A stretch of 64,000 nucleotides of DNA from Tetranychus cinnabarinus (taxonomy: Eukaryota; Arthropoda; Arachnida; Trombidiformes; Tetranychidae). A program made the translations under genes and the position numbers. The stretch covers positions 7,006,001-7,070,000 of the forward strand of contig WHVY01000003.1 in assembly GCA_022266195.1 (NCBI GenBank), in the 5' to 3' direction. The notes beneath the pieces are model-generated. The model saw nothing but the letters and a program-made list of their open reading frames with translations, made no database searches and was not told where the DNA came from. Below are positions 36,129-47,742 of this stretch, piece by piece (position 1 is the first letter of the stretch; each line of letters begins with the position of its first letter).

Positions 36129-36136
36129 TATCGATA
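36129..36136. promoter_or_regulatory. DRE-like TATCGATA octamer
   Basis: TATCGATA within the palindrome GTATCGATAC, 237 bp before the guanylate kinase ATG. In Drosophila this is the DREF site common in promoters of DNA-replication and growth genes; conservation of its use here is inference. Confidence 0.4.
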
Positions 36137-36163
36137 CCATCGTTTAAAGTATCGGGTATTGTT

Positions 36164-36187
36164 GGTAAAAGTATTGATACTTTTACC
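36164..36187. repeat. perfect 11-bp inverted repeat
   Basis: GGTAAAAGTAT and its exact complement separated by TG. Lies 186 bp before the guanylate kinase start; could be a dimeric factor site or chance. Confidence 0.8.
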
Positions 36188-36372
36188 AATATGGAAAGTA
36201 TGTCCACACTATTTACAAAAATGTGACTGCCGACAAAATCGACTTTTGTTCATTGTATCTACATTGGCAATTTTGACAACTTGTTAACCTCCATCTTCCC
36301 CTTAATTTTACTCAAGAAGCTGCTCATTTCAATCTTTCAATTTAACTGAACTGAGTGTGTCACTCCAACAGC

Positions 36373-37670
36373 ATGACTACCGATACTATACCTATTGAAA
36401 AACCTCAAAACAATTCATCTACAAAAGGTGATTCAATTGATCCGATGATAAGACCTATTGTGATCTGTGGTCCTTCCGGCTCGGGGAAAAGTACCCTTCT
36501 ACGTCGTCTAATGGTTGACTTCAAAGATTATCTCGGATTCACAGTTTCTCGTAAGTTTGCAATTGTTTTTCAACCTAATTCAAATTACCTCCTATTTGCT
36601 TTCAAATCATTTACATCATCTTTTACTTCAATTGATAAGCTCAGATTCTGATCATTTTTTTCATTCTTTTTCATTTTTTCTTTTTAGATGCGACAAGAAA
36701 ACCTCGTGAAGGAGAGATCGATGGCAGAGGTAACCACATGGGTTCATTTGTTTATTTCAAGTTCTTACAGTAGCGACAGCTATTTATAAATTTTCCTGCT
36801 ACATGCTTTATCCATCTTCATCCAGATATCCATTATCGAGATTTTTATGACTATAAAAATCTTGTTTACATTTTCGTCCATTGCTATCTATGGACATTTC
36901 TTATACAATTAAGAAAGCTAAACATATTGTTTCTTTAGTTACTATTGTTCATGCCTTCAAGTGAATATCGTAATTATTACTATAGATTTTTGGATATTGG
37001 TTTGAAAATGACATTAATGTCGAGATTTTTAGATATGCATCTTTACTAAATTTTTGAATTTTAAACTCTTTACAGAATACCATTTCACTGAACGAGAATC
37101 GATGAAGAAGGCAATCGAAGAAGGTGAATTTATCGAGTTTACTGAATTTTCTGGCAATCTTTATGGAACCAGGTAAATACGCTCAACTCTTCTATAAGAA
37201 CGAATATTAATTTTATCTTTTGTTAATTTTATAGCAAAAAAGCCATGGAACAAGTCCAAAGAGGTGGTAAAATTTGTGTATTGGATTTGGAAATCGAAGG
37301 TGTAAAGAGTTTGAAAAAGTCAGATTTTAAACCACTTTTCGTTTTTGTAAAACCACCAAGTCTTGAAGTACTTGAACAAAGATTGAGAAAACGGGGAACT
37401 GAGTCGGATGAATGTATCATTAGACGGCTGAATCGAGCTAAAGAAGATCTGAGTATGGAAGGAATAGAAAGCTTTTTTGATTTGATTATAATCAATGAAA
37501 ACATTGACGATGCTTATTCTGCGCTGAAAAATTTTATTCAACCTGTAAGTATAGTAATCATTTACAAATAATGCACTAAATCGTTTGATTATTTTGATCT
37601 AACCTATTTTTTTCTATTCTTTTTCTACTCTTAGGTTATTGAAGTTGTCAAATCCACACCAACCAATTGA
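36373..37670 (+). CDS. guanylate kinase
   Basis: Phosphorylates GMP to GDP using ATP in nucleotide metabolism. Five exons join in phase: 36373-36550, 36688-36729, 37076-37172, 37235-37544 and 37635-37670, giving 220 residues (human GUK1 has 197). The P-loop GPSGSGKST is at about 33-41. GMP-binding and lid segments follow (HATRKPREGEIDGREYHF, FIEFTEFSGNLYGTS), then CVLDLEIEGVKSL, PPSLEVLEQRLRKRGTE and the conserved end FDLIIINENIDDAYSALK. The first 27 residues (MTTDTIPIEKPQNNSSTKGD...) are an extra polar N-terminus without a clear targeting signal. The start at 36373 is the first ATG in frame. The short exon 2 (42 bp) explains why most of the gene is invisible as a single frame. Confidence 0.95.
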
Positions 37671-39261
37671 TTATGGCGGATATTTTATCAGTTATCATTC
37701 GCTCAGACTCTCATCAGAGAATCGCTAGGAATCTCTTCACAAGAGTATCTGTTATTTGTATAATCGCAAGGAGCGACCCTTCTCAATACCTTGTTCATTT
37801 CACAATTTAATGTTTAACTTAAAACATATTACCTCATTCAAATATCGCCTTAAATTTTTTTTGATAAAATTGGTGACGTGATTAATACCGTGACAACATG
37901 TAAATCTGAATGAAACACGTAGCGTTCCATTTAATTTTTTAAAAATTTTTCACTATTATCGTTCTTTGCAAATATTTGAATTGTTATTTGAAATATAGTA
38001 ATTTCCGTCCAACCCAATATTATCCTAATATTATAAGATTCATCTAGATGTTTCTTTTGAATTTCGAAAGTTTTTTGTTTATACTTATGAAAGTTAAATT
38101 TTTAGTAAAGGTCTCGAGATAACCGATTTACCATCTCATGATATCCTTTTTATATAAATTAACATATTTATTGAAATTTGAAGCTACCAGAAAAGTTCAA
38201 AACATCCTGTATCAATCACGTCGGAATAACTAAACACAGCAAGAACTCAATTCATGCCTAATTCAGTTAATGTATAAAAGACTTAAGTTGCCTAAGTAAA
38301 GTTAAGATAGTTAATAGCATGTGAACGTACTAACAAGCTGAGTACAGGCTGTACTCAGATGTACTGTTCAGCTGAGTTACTCTATGTTCACTTTGTGTAT
38401 AGATCAGTGATTAGTAGTCGCGATAAGCACAACTGGCCTTCATATTTGTGTTGTTTATCTTGAGGTTAGCGTTAAAGTATCGCCAAGTGTTGACTGTAGG
38501 TGACACACAGAGTAAAGCTCTTGGAACTATTCTAACTCCCCCTCCCCTAGCTGCAACTAGTTAAAACTAATGCCTAAAATAAGGTAGTAAAGGGGTTGGC
38601 CCACCTTTATTCGTTCGTCTTGTTCACCTTGGCCATACACAAAACGAAAAATACATTAACTGTATTGCCAACTCGAGCTAACCAACTAACCAAAGCTAAA
38701 TAAGCACTGAGAGCGAATCAGCTGTATATCTAATCGAAATTTTTTTCTCGTAGTGTTAGTTAATTTTATCATTGGTTGTGATCTTTCTATTATTGAGGCA
38801 CTTTGATGAACAACCAAGGTTTTCAAGAAAAGATAGTCATAGATCAGTGAGATCAACTCATTGGTTTATTTAGCAAATTGTAAATGATCTGGTTGACCTC
38901 GAAAATATGTTAAGAGGGTAAGCCTCATTTATTGGGAAATGTTATGGTAAAGCTAACAAGTTGTAAGAGTAAGTTTCGTTAAATGTGCTTAAAAAAAAGG
39001 AAAACTAAGCCACTAAAATCAAGCTAGCTTACATAATAACGTTAGTTACCAACCAATTGCCGGTGTATTGCGCATACTTATCTCCACCTAGTGTAGTTAA
39101 CTTTTATTCACATCAACAGCTTTTAAAGATTTGATTCTTTATGAGAAAAATTTAATTCATCATTGTCATTGATTGTCATTTCATTGCCATCTTTCAACCT
39201 GGTGAACCCTCTCCATCTTTTTTCCAACCGACTATCATCGCTCTCTAGTACTCTGTTAAAC
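37671..39261. other. intergenic, no gene seen
   Basis: About 1.6 kb with somewhat higher GC around 38380-38660 than its surroundings but no frame, splice pattern or RNA gene that I can support. Confidence 0.5.
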
Positions 39262-40439
39262 ATGGCTGGTGTAAAAATTGTCTCTACATCAAAATGCTTT
39301 GGTGGTCACCAATTTGTTTACAGTCACAAAAGTTCTGAATTAAAATGTGAAATGAAATTTAGCCTCTATATTCCACCAGGTGCATCTGAAACCAATAAAT
39401 TACCGGTCCTCTATTGGTTATCTGGTAAGTAATTTTACACAATCCGTTCCATAATCATGTTTAATGTATACCAATGCACTTGTTACTTGTTTGACTGACG
39501 TTGCTTTTTCGTGATGTTTATTAGGTTTAACATGTACTGAACAAAATTTCATTATCAAATCTGGCTTCCAACGGTATGCTGCTGAGCATAACCTTGTCGT
39601 CGTTGGTCCTGATACATCACCAAGAGAATGTGGAGTTGAAGGCGAAGATGATGATTGGAAATTAGGAACTGGTGCTGGATTTTACGTTGATGCCACACAA
39701 GGCAAGTGGGTAAAAAATTATCGAATGTATTCCTATGTGACAAAAGAGTTGATAAAAGTTGTTGAAGACAACTTTAAATTTGCCCTGCCTGGTGTAAGGT
39801 CGATCAGCGGACACAGTATGGGAGGTCATGGCGCTCTCATTTGTGCGCTTAAAAATCCTGGTTTGTACAAATCATGTTCTGCTTTTGCTCCTATTGCTAA
39901 TCCTATGAGTACGCCTGTGGGTAAAGCCTGCTTGGAAGAGTATTTAGGACCTGATACCGAGGCTTGGAAAGATTGGGATGCAAGTCAATTGGTTGCCAAG
40001 TACAATGGGCCTCCTCTTCATTTGATTGTCGAACAGGTAAATAGCGGTTATTGCTTTCTCTTGTCCTTCTAGTTTTTACTCAATATCTTTTCTCGTCAAA
40101 CCTCTTCTCTTCAATTTTCTTTACCCTCTCTTTTTTACTTTCTGCTTCAAATGTAATTTCCTATGCAATATTACTTTCACAAAACTAATTCTTTCTTTTC
40201 TCTGTGACGATTTTTATCTTTCAATTCACTCAACGCCATGTTAAAATGATCACTAGGGAAGTGAGGATGAATTCGCGCTATTGGGTGAAATCATGATTGA
40301 AAAATTAACTGACGCTTGTAAAGCTGCTTCGTTACCCGTCGACTATCGTCTTCGTGATGGTTATGATCATGGCTATTTCTTTGTTTCAACCTTTATTGGA
40401 GAGCATATCAAGCACCATACAACCATTTTGAAATCTTGA
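39262..40439 (+). CDS. S-formylglutathione hydrolase (esterase D)
   Basis: Hydrolyses S-formylglutathione to glutathione and formate, the last step of glutathione-dependent formaldehyde detoxification, in the cytosol. Exons 39262-39424, 39525-40036 and 40257-40439 join in phase and give 285 residues (human ESD 282). It begins MAGVKIVSTSKCFGGHQ as in the family, followed by the oxyanion-side LYWLSGLTCTEQNF. The nucleophile Ser is at about 152 in GHSMGGHG, the Asp at about 229 in GSEDEF and the His at about 263 in DGYDHGYFF. These catalytic positions are each shifted by about three from the human enzyme. The frame is complete and all motifs are present, so it should be active. Confidence 0.96.
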
Positions 40440-40479
40440 ACAGAAAGGATAACTGAAAAGGATTGTACTTGTTTTTAAG

Positions 40480-40485
40480 AATAAA
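40480..40485 (+). other. poly(A) signal of the esterase D gene
   Basis: AATAAA 41 bp after the stop codon. Confidence 0.65.
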
Positions 40486-41028
40486 TTGCATTAACGCCCC
40501 TAGAGTTTCAAGTGGCACCCCACTCTTCGTCTTTTGCTTTATCAATCTGATTTCCACATTTCAATGTGTGTGAATCTTCAGCTCTTCAAACAATATCTAC
40601 GAATTCAAATTATCGAATCAGTTTGATTCTGTTTCCTTTCAATCTTCTCGGTAAAATATTGAGTTACTTTGAGATCAACAGCAGTGGAAGTTAAACATTG
40701 CAGAATCAAAAGACCCATGCAGATATTTATCAAACATAGATATTGCTCTATACAACTTGATTAATTATGAATTAGGTTGACAAAATTTATTGAATATTAT
40801 TAATTACATATTTAGCAGAGTTTGATAAATTATTTTTCGAAATGTTAAATAAATATTGATCTTTTAACAGGCAAATTAAACGAGCTTTTACATTGGTATA
40901 AAAGGGAACCAAAAAGCCTTGAATTAAAAGAAAATTTTGAAATGAGAATCAAAATAATGATGAATAGATTTGATAACAATTGAATAGTAACGATAATAAT
41001 ACATTAAGATGAGGTTGATGATGACAAA
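40486..41028. other. intergenic between convergent genes
   Basis: No gene seen; contains the 3' untranslated region of the cuticle gene on the minus strand. Confidence 0.6.
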
Positions 41029-41730
41029 TTAAACACTTTCTTCAGCTGGTGATCCATAATAGTAATCATATTGGGGTTTCAAGTAGAGTTTCAACTTTTT
41101 AACTTCAGCTTGTTTAGCTTGAGGTTCATATTCGTATTCAGGGGCTGCTCTGCCTTCATAACCAGAATCATAATCATCCCCAGAAGATGCTGGTTCTTGA
41201 ACATATTCCTCTGATTGACTAGGCTTGATTCGGAAAATATTCAACTCAGAGGCAGCCGCACTCCATGAGTCTTTACCTTTTGATTTACCGCTGTCCTTAA
41301 CGGAAACATCATAACTCCACTTTCCCTTGCTTCCATCAGCTCCATTGTAGGCTGCATCAGCTGCATCAGCATCACTGGTTCCAGGTTCATTGGTTTTTAT
41401 GGCAGCTTGGAAACCATTCTTGTCGGCAATATATTTAACTAATCGAGCACGTCCATCTTTATCCTTTAACCCATAAACACCTTCAACCCAACCTCCTTTC
41501 TTGGTAAAATCACCCTTTTCCTTACGGAAATTGCTAGCTCCCCAAGGGTCTTTAATGTCATAACCAAAAGCGTAATGTGAATGTCCCTTGGTTGACTCTT
41601 GTTTACGAAAGATGTTACTGTGGCCACCTCCGTGTTCATGTCCGTGGTCAGTTGCTGAAGTAGATTCCAGGTTGATGAGCAAGATGAACACTATTGCGCT
41701 GGCAAAACATATGAAAACAAATTTAGACAT
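41029..41730 (-). CDS. RR-type cuticle protein (chitin-binding)
   Basis: Structural protein of the exoskeleton that binds chitin through the Rebers-Riddiford domain. Single exon, 233 residues. I start at the ATG at 41730, which gives an immediate signal peptide (MSKFVFICFASAIVFILLIN). The frame continues 19 codons upstream to another ATG at 41787, but that would bury the signal. A His-rich stretch (DHGHEHGGGH) precedes the RR domain at about 53-118 (YAFGYDIKDPWGASNFRKEK to ADKNGFQAAIKTNEPGT). The ending GFQA...TNEPGT is typical of arachnid cuticle proteins, a clue to the host lineage. The C-terminal part is acidic and Tyr-rich (EYEYEPQ, YDYYYG). A good TATA box lies 153-160 bp upstream. Confidence 0.94.
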   Translation of the reverse strand: MSKFVFICFASAIVFILLINLESTSATDHGHEHGGGHSNIFRKQESTKGHSHYAFGYDIKDPWGASNFRKEKGDFTKKGGWVEGVYGLKDKDGRARLVKYIADKNGFQAAIKTNEPGTSDADAADAAYNGADGSKGKWSYDVSVKDSGKSKGKDSWSAAASELNIFRIKPSQSEEYVQEPASSGDDYDSGYEGRAAPEYEYEPQAKQAEVKKLKLYLKPQYDYYYGSPAEESV

Positions 41731-41882
41731 GATTGGAGTTTGAAATACAGGAATTATTAAGAGCTTGTAAACACGATAAATGCACAATTGGACAAAATGT
41801 TATATTGACTGTTGTTTAACTTGAGATGTTTAACTGTTTAAGATCAAATTGATTCTGATGAAATTGAAACAAGTGTCGACTA

Positions 41883-41890
41883 CTTTTATA
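41883..41890 (-). promoter_or_regulatory. TATA box of the cuticle gene
   Basis: TATAAAAG on the minus strand, about 155 bp before the chosen start codon, as often seen for strongly and stage-specifically expressed cuticle genes. Confidence 0.6.
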
Positions 41891-42885
41891 CCAGCATTTT
41901 TAAAGTAAATCATCGCTAAACTGGAAGCAATAGAAGCCGGTAATCTAAAAAATAAGTCAGCCCTTGAATCACATTTGTACGTACCTTAATCAATTCAGTG
42001 CCAGTGATTATCCATTGCGTCTTTTGTCTTAGTGCATTGATTAACTGTTTCAATAATTAAATTGATTAATTTGCAGATAAATCACGAGTTTAGATACCTC
42101 CTTCCATACAAAAGCCAACACACACATTAAAATTAAGGTAAAGTGCAGCTTGGCCTTTGTTGTCTCGCTATTCACTTCGCATCCTTAATCATTTGAAAAT
42201 CTTCTAAAAACATTAATGATTTGGACTTGATTTCAATCAATGATGGCAATTAAAAGTGTTTTAATAAATAAAATATCAGTGAAAAGAGTGTATCATTAAC
42301 ATGTTAAAAAAGTTCACTTAACCTTTAACTCAAGTTTAATTAACGATAAAAGGGTAAGTTAACTCCAATTGTTGGGTAAAAAAATTGTTTAACATTAAAA
42401 GTATCTATTGAAATAGTCAGGGTGATAAATGAATTAAAAAAATACACTTTAGGGTTTAAACGCTTTGACTTTGAAGTTGTTTTTTGGCTTGTTTTGTTTG
42501 ATTAGCCGGTAAACGTTTTTTTACTTGGATTTAAAGGTTGGCGACTTTCAAGTAACTCAGCAATTAACAATGATTAGTCCATTTGACCTGTACCAATTCA
42601 ATTGATAATATCAGAAAATCAAGCAATTATCGTGTTAATGGTTAAAAGTACATTCGATCATTGAAAAGCCTATTGCCATCAATGATGGTTACATTTTATG
42701 CTCTTTTGATCTCATCTCAAATTGAAATCCATCACTAATAATTACTACTCAAAGTAGACCGGTGAAGAAGTTATCAAAGTGATTGATTTAAATAAATACT
42801 TTATTCAATTTAGTTTAGATATGATTGAAATCAACATCGATATAAAATCAAATTTCGGGGATGAAAACTAACTGTTAGACAATGG
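41891..42885. other. intergenic, no gene seen
   Basis: AT-rich sequence upstream of the cuticle gene and beyond the BTB fragment; nothing else supported. Confidence 0.55.
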
Positions 42886-43292
42886 TTAGGAACGTTTAAT
42901 AAAACACAAACCGTTGAAAACTTGCATTTCTGAATAAATCATTGAATCTAATTCGCAAATATATTCAATGGTTTCAATAGGATAATTCAACCAAACAGTT
43001 GTTTTTGCTATCTTCAAGAAATGACGACAGATGAAAGCGTTGAGAGTACCAGAGTTGATACATTTAGATATTGAAGTCACTTGTGATTTAACAAATGGAA
43101 GGTCTGAAATTGAAAATTTATCATGGAGAAAAGCAACAAAACGATTCATCCAATGATTGTTTATCCCAAAATAATCCATTATGGTGCGCAGGTTTATCAA
43201 ATTTTCCATTTCGATCACCACATGATCATCTTTAATCCAAGTTAGAAACGATTTGAAAGCTTTTTCATCAAAATTCAGTTCAATGGCTCGAG
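42886..43292 (-). pseudogene. BTB-BACK gene fragment
   Basis: On the minus strand, sequence directly after the stop of the CWF19L2-like gene (from about 43285) matches the middle of the BTB genes at 47743 and 51174: AFKSFLTWI, then HVVIEMENLINLRTIMDYFG, FHDKFSISDLP-like and FICRHFLKIAKTTVWLNYP. It ends shortly after EMQVF at a stop (42886). The first about 60 residues and the whole C-terminal half are missing, and no promoter segment of the family is attached. It is inverted relative to the two intact BTB genes. Confidence 0.88.
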
Positions 43293-45012
43293 TTAATCAT
43301 CGGTAAGTAAGGGAGTGTCACCGGTTTCGTCATTCTGTTTCCATATTTGCTTGAACTTGGATACTCGTTGAAATTGTTCATCGAATGATTCGTTCCTTGG
43401 CTTAGTGTATTTAAATCTATCAATATCCAGTAATCCAGCGATAACTTCCTAAAGGATAAAATATTACAAAATTTCGATTAGATGTTGCAGAATTAATAGA
43501 TTTTATCGAGAGCATTTAGCAACCTCTGATCCAAATTTAGTGAGAGATATATCTTTAAGACTGTTGTATTGTAACAAAAAACTTACATAGGCAAAGTTTC
43601 TGGAGAAGTCTTGTTCATCTTCAATAACATGACCATAACTATCATTAGATGGGCCAAAAGAGACCCAAAAATATGAAAGACCTTTAGGTAGCTATAAGAT
43701 AAAATTGCACGTGTTAGAAATTAATTGAAATAGCGAAATTGTCACCACACTTGACTTACTGATTTCGTGATGCATTTATCCTTCATTTCAACAAGCTTTT
43801 TATTCATAGACCATTCTTTTTCACATTCCAGGATAGCTTTCTGAAAGAAATTAAAAATATCAATGATTAATTTTTTGTATTATAATATTAGATTTTAAAG
43901 GAATAAGATACCTTGAAATACATTTTTACATCAGCCATGTACTTTTGCTTGATTGGAAAACATTCAATTTGAAAATGTTTATTCCTTCCTTTTTTGAAAA
44001 ACATTTCCGTAAATACCACTCCTTTTTTCTGAGATTTGAATATTTCACATAATTTTTTTCTTAATCCGAGTATTTCAGTTAAACAATTTTCTTCTGTTTC
44101 AACAGTACAACGAATATGGTTCCTACTTCTTATATAACAATGACCATCAACAAAAGGCTCGTGGTGAGGTAAACATAAGTAAATAGTCGATTCAATAGAA
44201 ACAACCAAATGTTTCTTAATTTTTTGAATACAATGGCCACATTCTTGATCATCTGGCTCTGTAAATACCTTCGGTCGCTCTTCTTTATCTTCTCGTCGCT
44301 TTTTATTTCCTTTTCGAACAACTTCTTCATATTCATCATCCGCATTGATTAACTTGGAAGAAGATTTTATGAACAGTTTAGCTTCATCTTCGACTTCTCC
44401 TCTTTTGGCACTCACAAACTTTAAAAAAAACAGAAAAAAGACAAAAATCGTCAAGTTATTGATTCGAAATTAAAAGAGTTTCAGAAAACTTACCATTTCT
44501 TTCAAGCTGAATCTATCATCTGAAATTTTCTTAGAAAGTTGCTTCAATTTGGCATTCTTTTGAGGGTCTGATGTGCAACCGGACAGTCGACTAGCAAGGA
44601 GTTCATCTTGTTCTTGTGAGTGAAAATTTGTTTTACTTTCTTGAGAGACACGAACAGAAGATTGACTTTGTTCAGATGACGATGATTGTTGATTGCTTGG
44701 GTTTTGTAGGCCCTCCAATTGAGCTTTAAGTTCTTTTACACGTTCTGAGTCTCCCATCATTTCAGCTTTAATGATTTTTGCGTTCAGCTTGTTTAACTCA
44801 TCGGCATTACCTCGATTAGGGTTTCTTGATTTTTGATGATTCCGACTTTCATTATTATTAGAATGATAATTGTTGTCTCTCCTAGGTTGTTTTTGAGAAA
44901 ATGATTGTGTTTTATTCAGTTGTTCCAATTGTTGCTTTAATTCGGCAACCCTACTCATGTCTCCCATCATTTCCGCTTTGAGCATCTTGGCACTGATCAT
45001 ATTAGCGTCCAT
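43293..45012 (-). CDS. CWF19L2-like splicing factor (CwfJ family)
   Basis: Relative of yeast Drn1/Cwf19 and human CWF19L2, which act with debranching enzyme on excised lariat introns in the spliceosome. Minus-strand exons 45012-44494, 44418-43912, 43840-43760, 43691-43587 and 43448-43293 join in phase and give 455 residues. The N-terminal part carries two copies of a helix (SAKMLKAEMMGD..RVAELK and NAKIIKAEMMGDSERVKELK). The CwfJ C-terminal 1 region starts near residue 233 (ECGHCIQKIKKHLVVSIEST; DGHCYIR). The C-terminal 2 region follows (KEWSMNKK, GLSYFWVSFG, HVIEDEQDFSRNFAYEVIAG). Human CWF19L2 is about 894 residues, so the N-terminal extension is missing or lies in unseen upstream exons. 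The BTB fragment starts within 10 bp of its stop codon. A broken copy lies at 14150-14616. Confidence 0.9.
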
Positions 45013-45409
45013 GATTATAAGGAATGCAAAATCTATCAGAATGCAGTAAAATGAATCAAATTAAAAGCATATATGAATCAGATGAAAGAAAACCTTGAAA
45101 GCAGTTATAATAAATAGATACATACCAATTGATTGTTAAAGAAACAGAGGCTCAGTCAATTTTATAAATTAAATAAAAAACACATGAATGATTAATAATT
45201 ATTAAAGAATTAACACTGATAATAATAAAAAACAATACAGATGTTTTCAAATAAAAATATTGTTACAGCTGAAAACTTAAAGTCTAAGAAATAGGATCGG
45301 ATCTTGGAATCGATACAAAGAAATCGATCGTTAGGCTCATTCCGAATAACCGTTAAAATTGACAAATAGTTTCATTTTCTATTTCATTCATAACCAACAA
45401 ATCATGTTA
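45013..45409. other. intergenic between CWF19L2-like gene and Rpt2 paralogue copy 1
   Basis: No gene. The right end (45370-45409) matches the sequence after the other two Rpt2-paralogue copies (49500-49529, 53007-53036). Confidence 0.6.
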
Positions 45410-46910
45410 TCATGCTATATATTTCCCTTCTTTATCCGGATTAGCCTTTCGAGATGCGGCGACCTGTTCTTTGGCTTTAAGGAAGTCATCATTAGTTACT
45501 TCTCGCCTTCTGTCTCTAAGAGCTCGATAACCAGCTTGAATACAAATTGATTTAATATCGGCACCACTGGTAAGATAAAACGCGAATAATGAAGAATAAA
45601 CATTATTTGAAAATCTTTTATGAGAAAGCTTTATCTTAATTACCTAAATTCAACTCCTTCAAGAATGGAGTCAACGTCAATTTTTTCAGCCTTCATCATG
45701 CTTTGGGAATGGATCTCAAAAATTTTACGTCGACCCTTTAATTAAAACTTTCTAATGATAAAAATCAAGTCCAAAGGGTTTACTTCATTGTTTGGTAGAG
45801 GCACTTCAATTTTACGATCAATTCTGCCAGGTCTAATCAATGCTTGATCCAATCGATCAATTGAATTGGTTGCCAAAATGACTCGAACACCAGATTTTAT
45901 ATCAAATCCATCCAATTGATTGAGAAGCTCCAATAAAGTCCTTTGAACTTCACGTTCTCCACCAGTTTCTTCATTGCCTCTAAAGATTGAATAATCAAAT
46001 TACAATTTCCGTCAATTCAATGTTTATTTATTTGTTTACCTTTTAACACCAATGGCATCGATTTCATCAATGAATATAATTGTAGGGGAATTTTCGGCTG
46101 CTAATTTAAACAGTTCCCGAACCAATTTAGCCCCTTCACCAATGTGCTTTTGAACCAATTCAGAAGCAACAACATACAAGAAGGAAGCAGAAGTTGAATT
46201 AGCAACTGCCTTAGCTAATAAAGTCTTACCCGTTCCAGGTGGACCAAATAAAATGACTCCTGACGTGATGCAAATTGTTTTTGATAAGAGGTTACCATTC
46301 AAGACCATTAAAAGTGGGACCAACATGCCAAGGAAATAGAAATAAAACAAGTTAGTTCAAAAATTGTATCAACTTGGAAAATGGTGTTTCAACAATCAAT
46401 TGTGTTTCAATTTGTGACAGCATTTCATTTGAAAAATTAGATAAGCTTACCTTTTGGAGCTTTGATTCCTAAGCTTTCGAAGTACTCTGGATGGGTTAGA
46501 GGAAGTTCAACTGCTTCTTTGATTTCTTGAATTTGCTCGTCCATTCCACCTATGTTTAACAAAATAAATGTGAACAAGGTATAAAGGTAACAAGATTTTC
46601 GTTGAAGCTAACCTATGTCATCAAATGTTTCTGGTGGGGCTTTGGTTAATTTCATTGCCAAGACTTTACTGTCAATATCATCTATCACACCAACAACACT
46701 GAAATTGCGAAGACTAATCAATACATTGCAGTTTACTTTGAGTTTAGATCGATCAGCAATAGATAGGACCGGAACAATCCATTCAGATTCACCTTTGCCA
46801 AGAGTAATTATTGCGTGGTTATCACCAACAAATTCAAGTAAAGTTGCTACTATAGCTACTACTAAGGTATAAAGGTAACTAGACTTTCGTTGGAAGCTAA
46901 CCTGTGTCAT
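45410..46910 (-). pseudogene. Rpt2 (PSMC1) paralogue, copy 1, exon 1 lost
   Basis: Exons 2-7 are intact on the minus strand: 46910/46860-46613, 46549-46451, 46259-46040, 45979-45784, 45735-45644 and 45566-45410. Residues are nearly identical to the complete copy at 53037-54772, with Walker A GPPGTGKT, Walker B FIDEID, QKHIGEG and the end EGKYIA. Exon 1 and the first codons of exon 2 are gone. They are replaced by a second partial copy of the exon 2/intron 2 border (46864-46939). This places an in-frame ATG at 46910 that reads through former intron sequence (MTQVSFQRKSSYLYT) into exon 2. All later phases agree, so a 353-residue product is possible, but the loss of the N-terminal helix and part of the OB region makes a working Rpt subunit unlikely. 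Confidence 0.85.
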
Positions 46911-46939
46911 AAAATGTTTCTGGCGGGGCTTTGGTTAAC
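46577..46939. repeat. partial internal duplication in Rpt2 paralogue copy 1
   Basis: 46577-46649 and 46864-46939 share about 73 bp (AAGGTATAAAGGTAAC... to GGGGCTTTGGTTAA) with a few changes. The second copy sits where exon 1 and intron 1 should be. Confidence 0.9.
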
Positions 46940-47742
46940 CAAAAAGTAACCAGATTACATTAGTGCCAGGGTTAATTTAAACAAAGAAAATATTAAAAGT
47001 CGATCGGTCCACATTAGCAACAATTAGACTTAACCCTGACCACTACTGTATTAGGTACCTAAGTCGAGCCAGTTCTTTGATAAGATTAATAATAATTGTC
47101 TGAGAAGAATAATCATTTTACCTTACGGGCATAAAAATTGAGTCCATATTTGCAAATAAAATGCTAATTTAATTAAATTAGCTATAGAATTACCTTTACC
47201 AGTTACACCCGAAAAATGACTTTTATGACAAGATCTGGCTTCATTATTGTACAAATGACGATCAAGTTTTAACTTTGACTTCGATTTTCTCAAAATCTGT
47301 CGCCAGAGAAATTTTTGAATCGCTGATTCATGAATGGACTCAATTTTTATGCCCATTTAAACCGACAGAGTCTAAATTTAAAATGAAACAATTTTTGCCC
47401 GTTTTTGTGCCAATTAGTGCATTAATCAACGAATTTTGCAATTGTATCTTTTGTGTACCAACCTTGATTGACAAGAGATGAGATATTTTCAAAAATATAA
47501 TATTTACTATGTTAATAATAAAATGAGTCAAAGACCAAGGGCAACAGATTGAACAATCTATTACAATCAAACATATTACAGTGAAATACCAGATGATGAC
47601 AGTAAATTTGTCAATGGTCCCTAATTAAGGAAGGGTTAAGTCAAATCTGTGAATATTTGATCAACACACTTCCCGGCAAAAAGTACAAAGTATTTCAAGA
47701 AAATTTAAAATTTTGTGTTCGTATTTAAATTAGCCCATAATC
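46940..47742 (+). promoter_or_regulatory. upstream region of BTB gene A
   Basis: No gene of its own. It is duplicated at 50449-51173, including GGTTAA...AACCCTGACCACTACTGTATTAG, ATTGAGTCCATATTTGCAAA and the 50 bp before the ATG (TTTAAAATTTTGTGTT). So the promoter was copied along with the gene. Confidence 0.6.

Larger units (their letters stand above)
35628..36372. promoter_or_regulatory. divergent intergenic region between Ly6-like gene and guanylate kinase
   Basis: The two start codons face away from each other 745 bp apart, so this stretch must hold both promoters. It contains a DRE-like octamer and a perfect hairpin, listed separately. No extra gene is supported. Confidence 0.5.
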
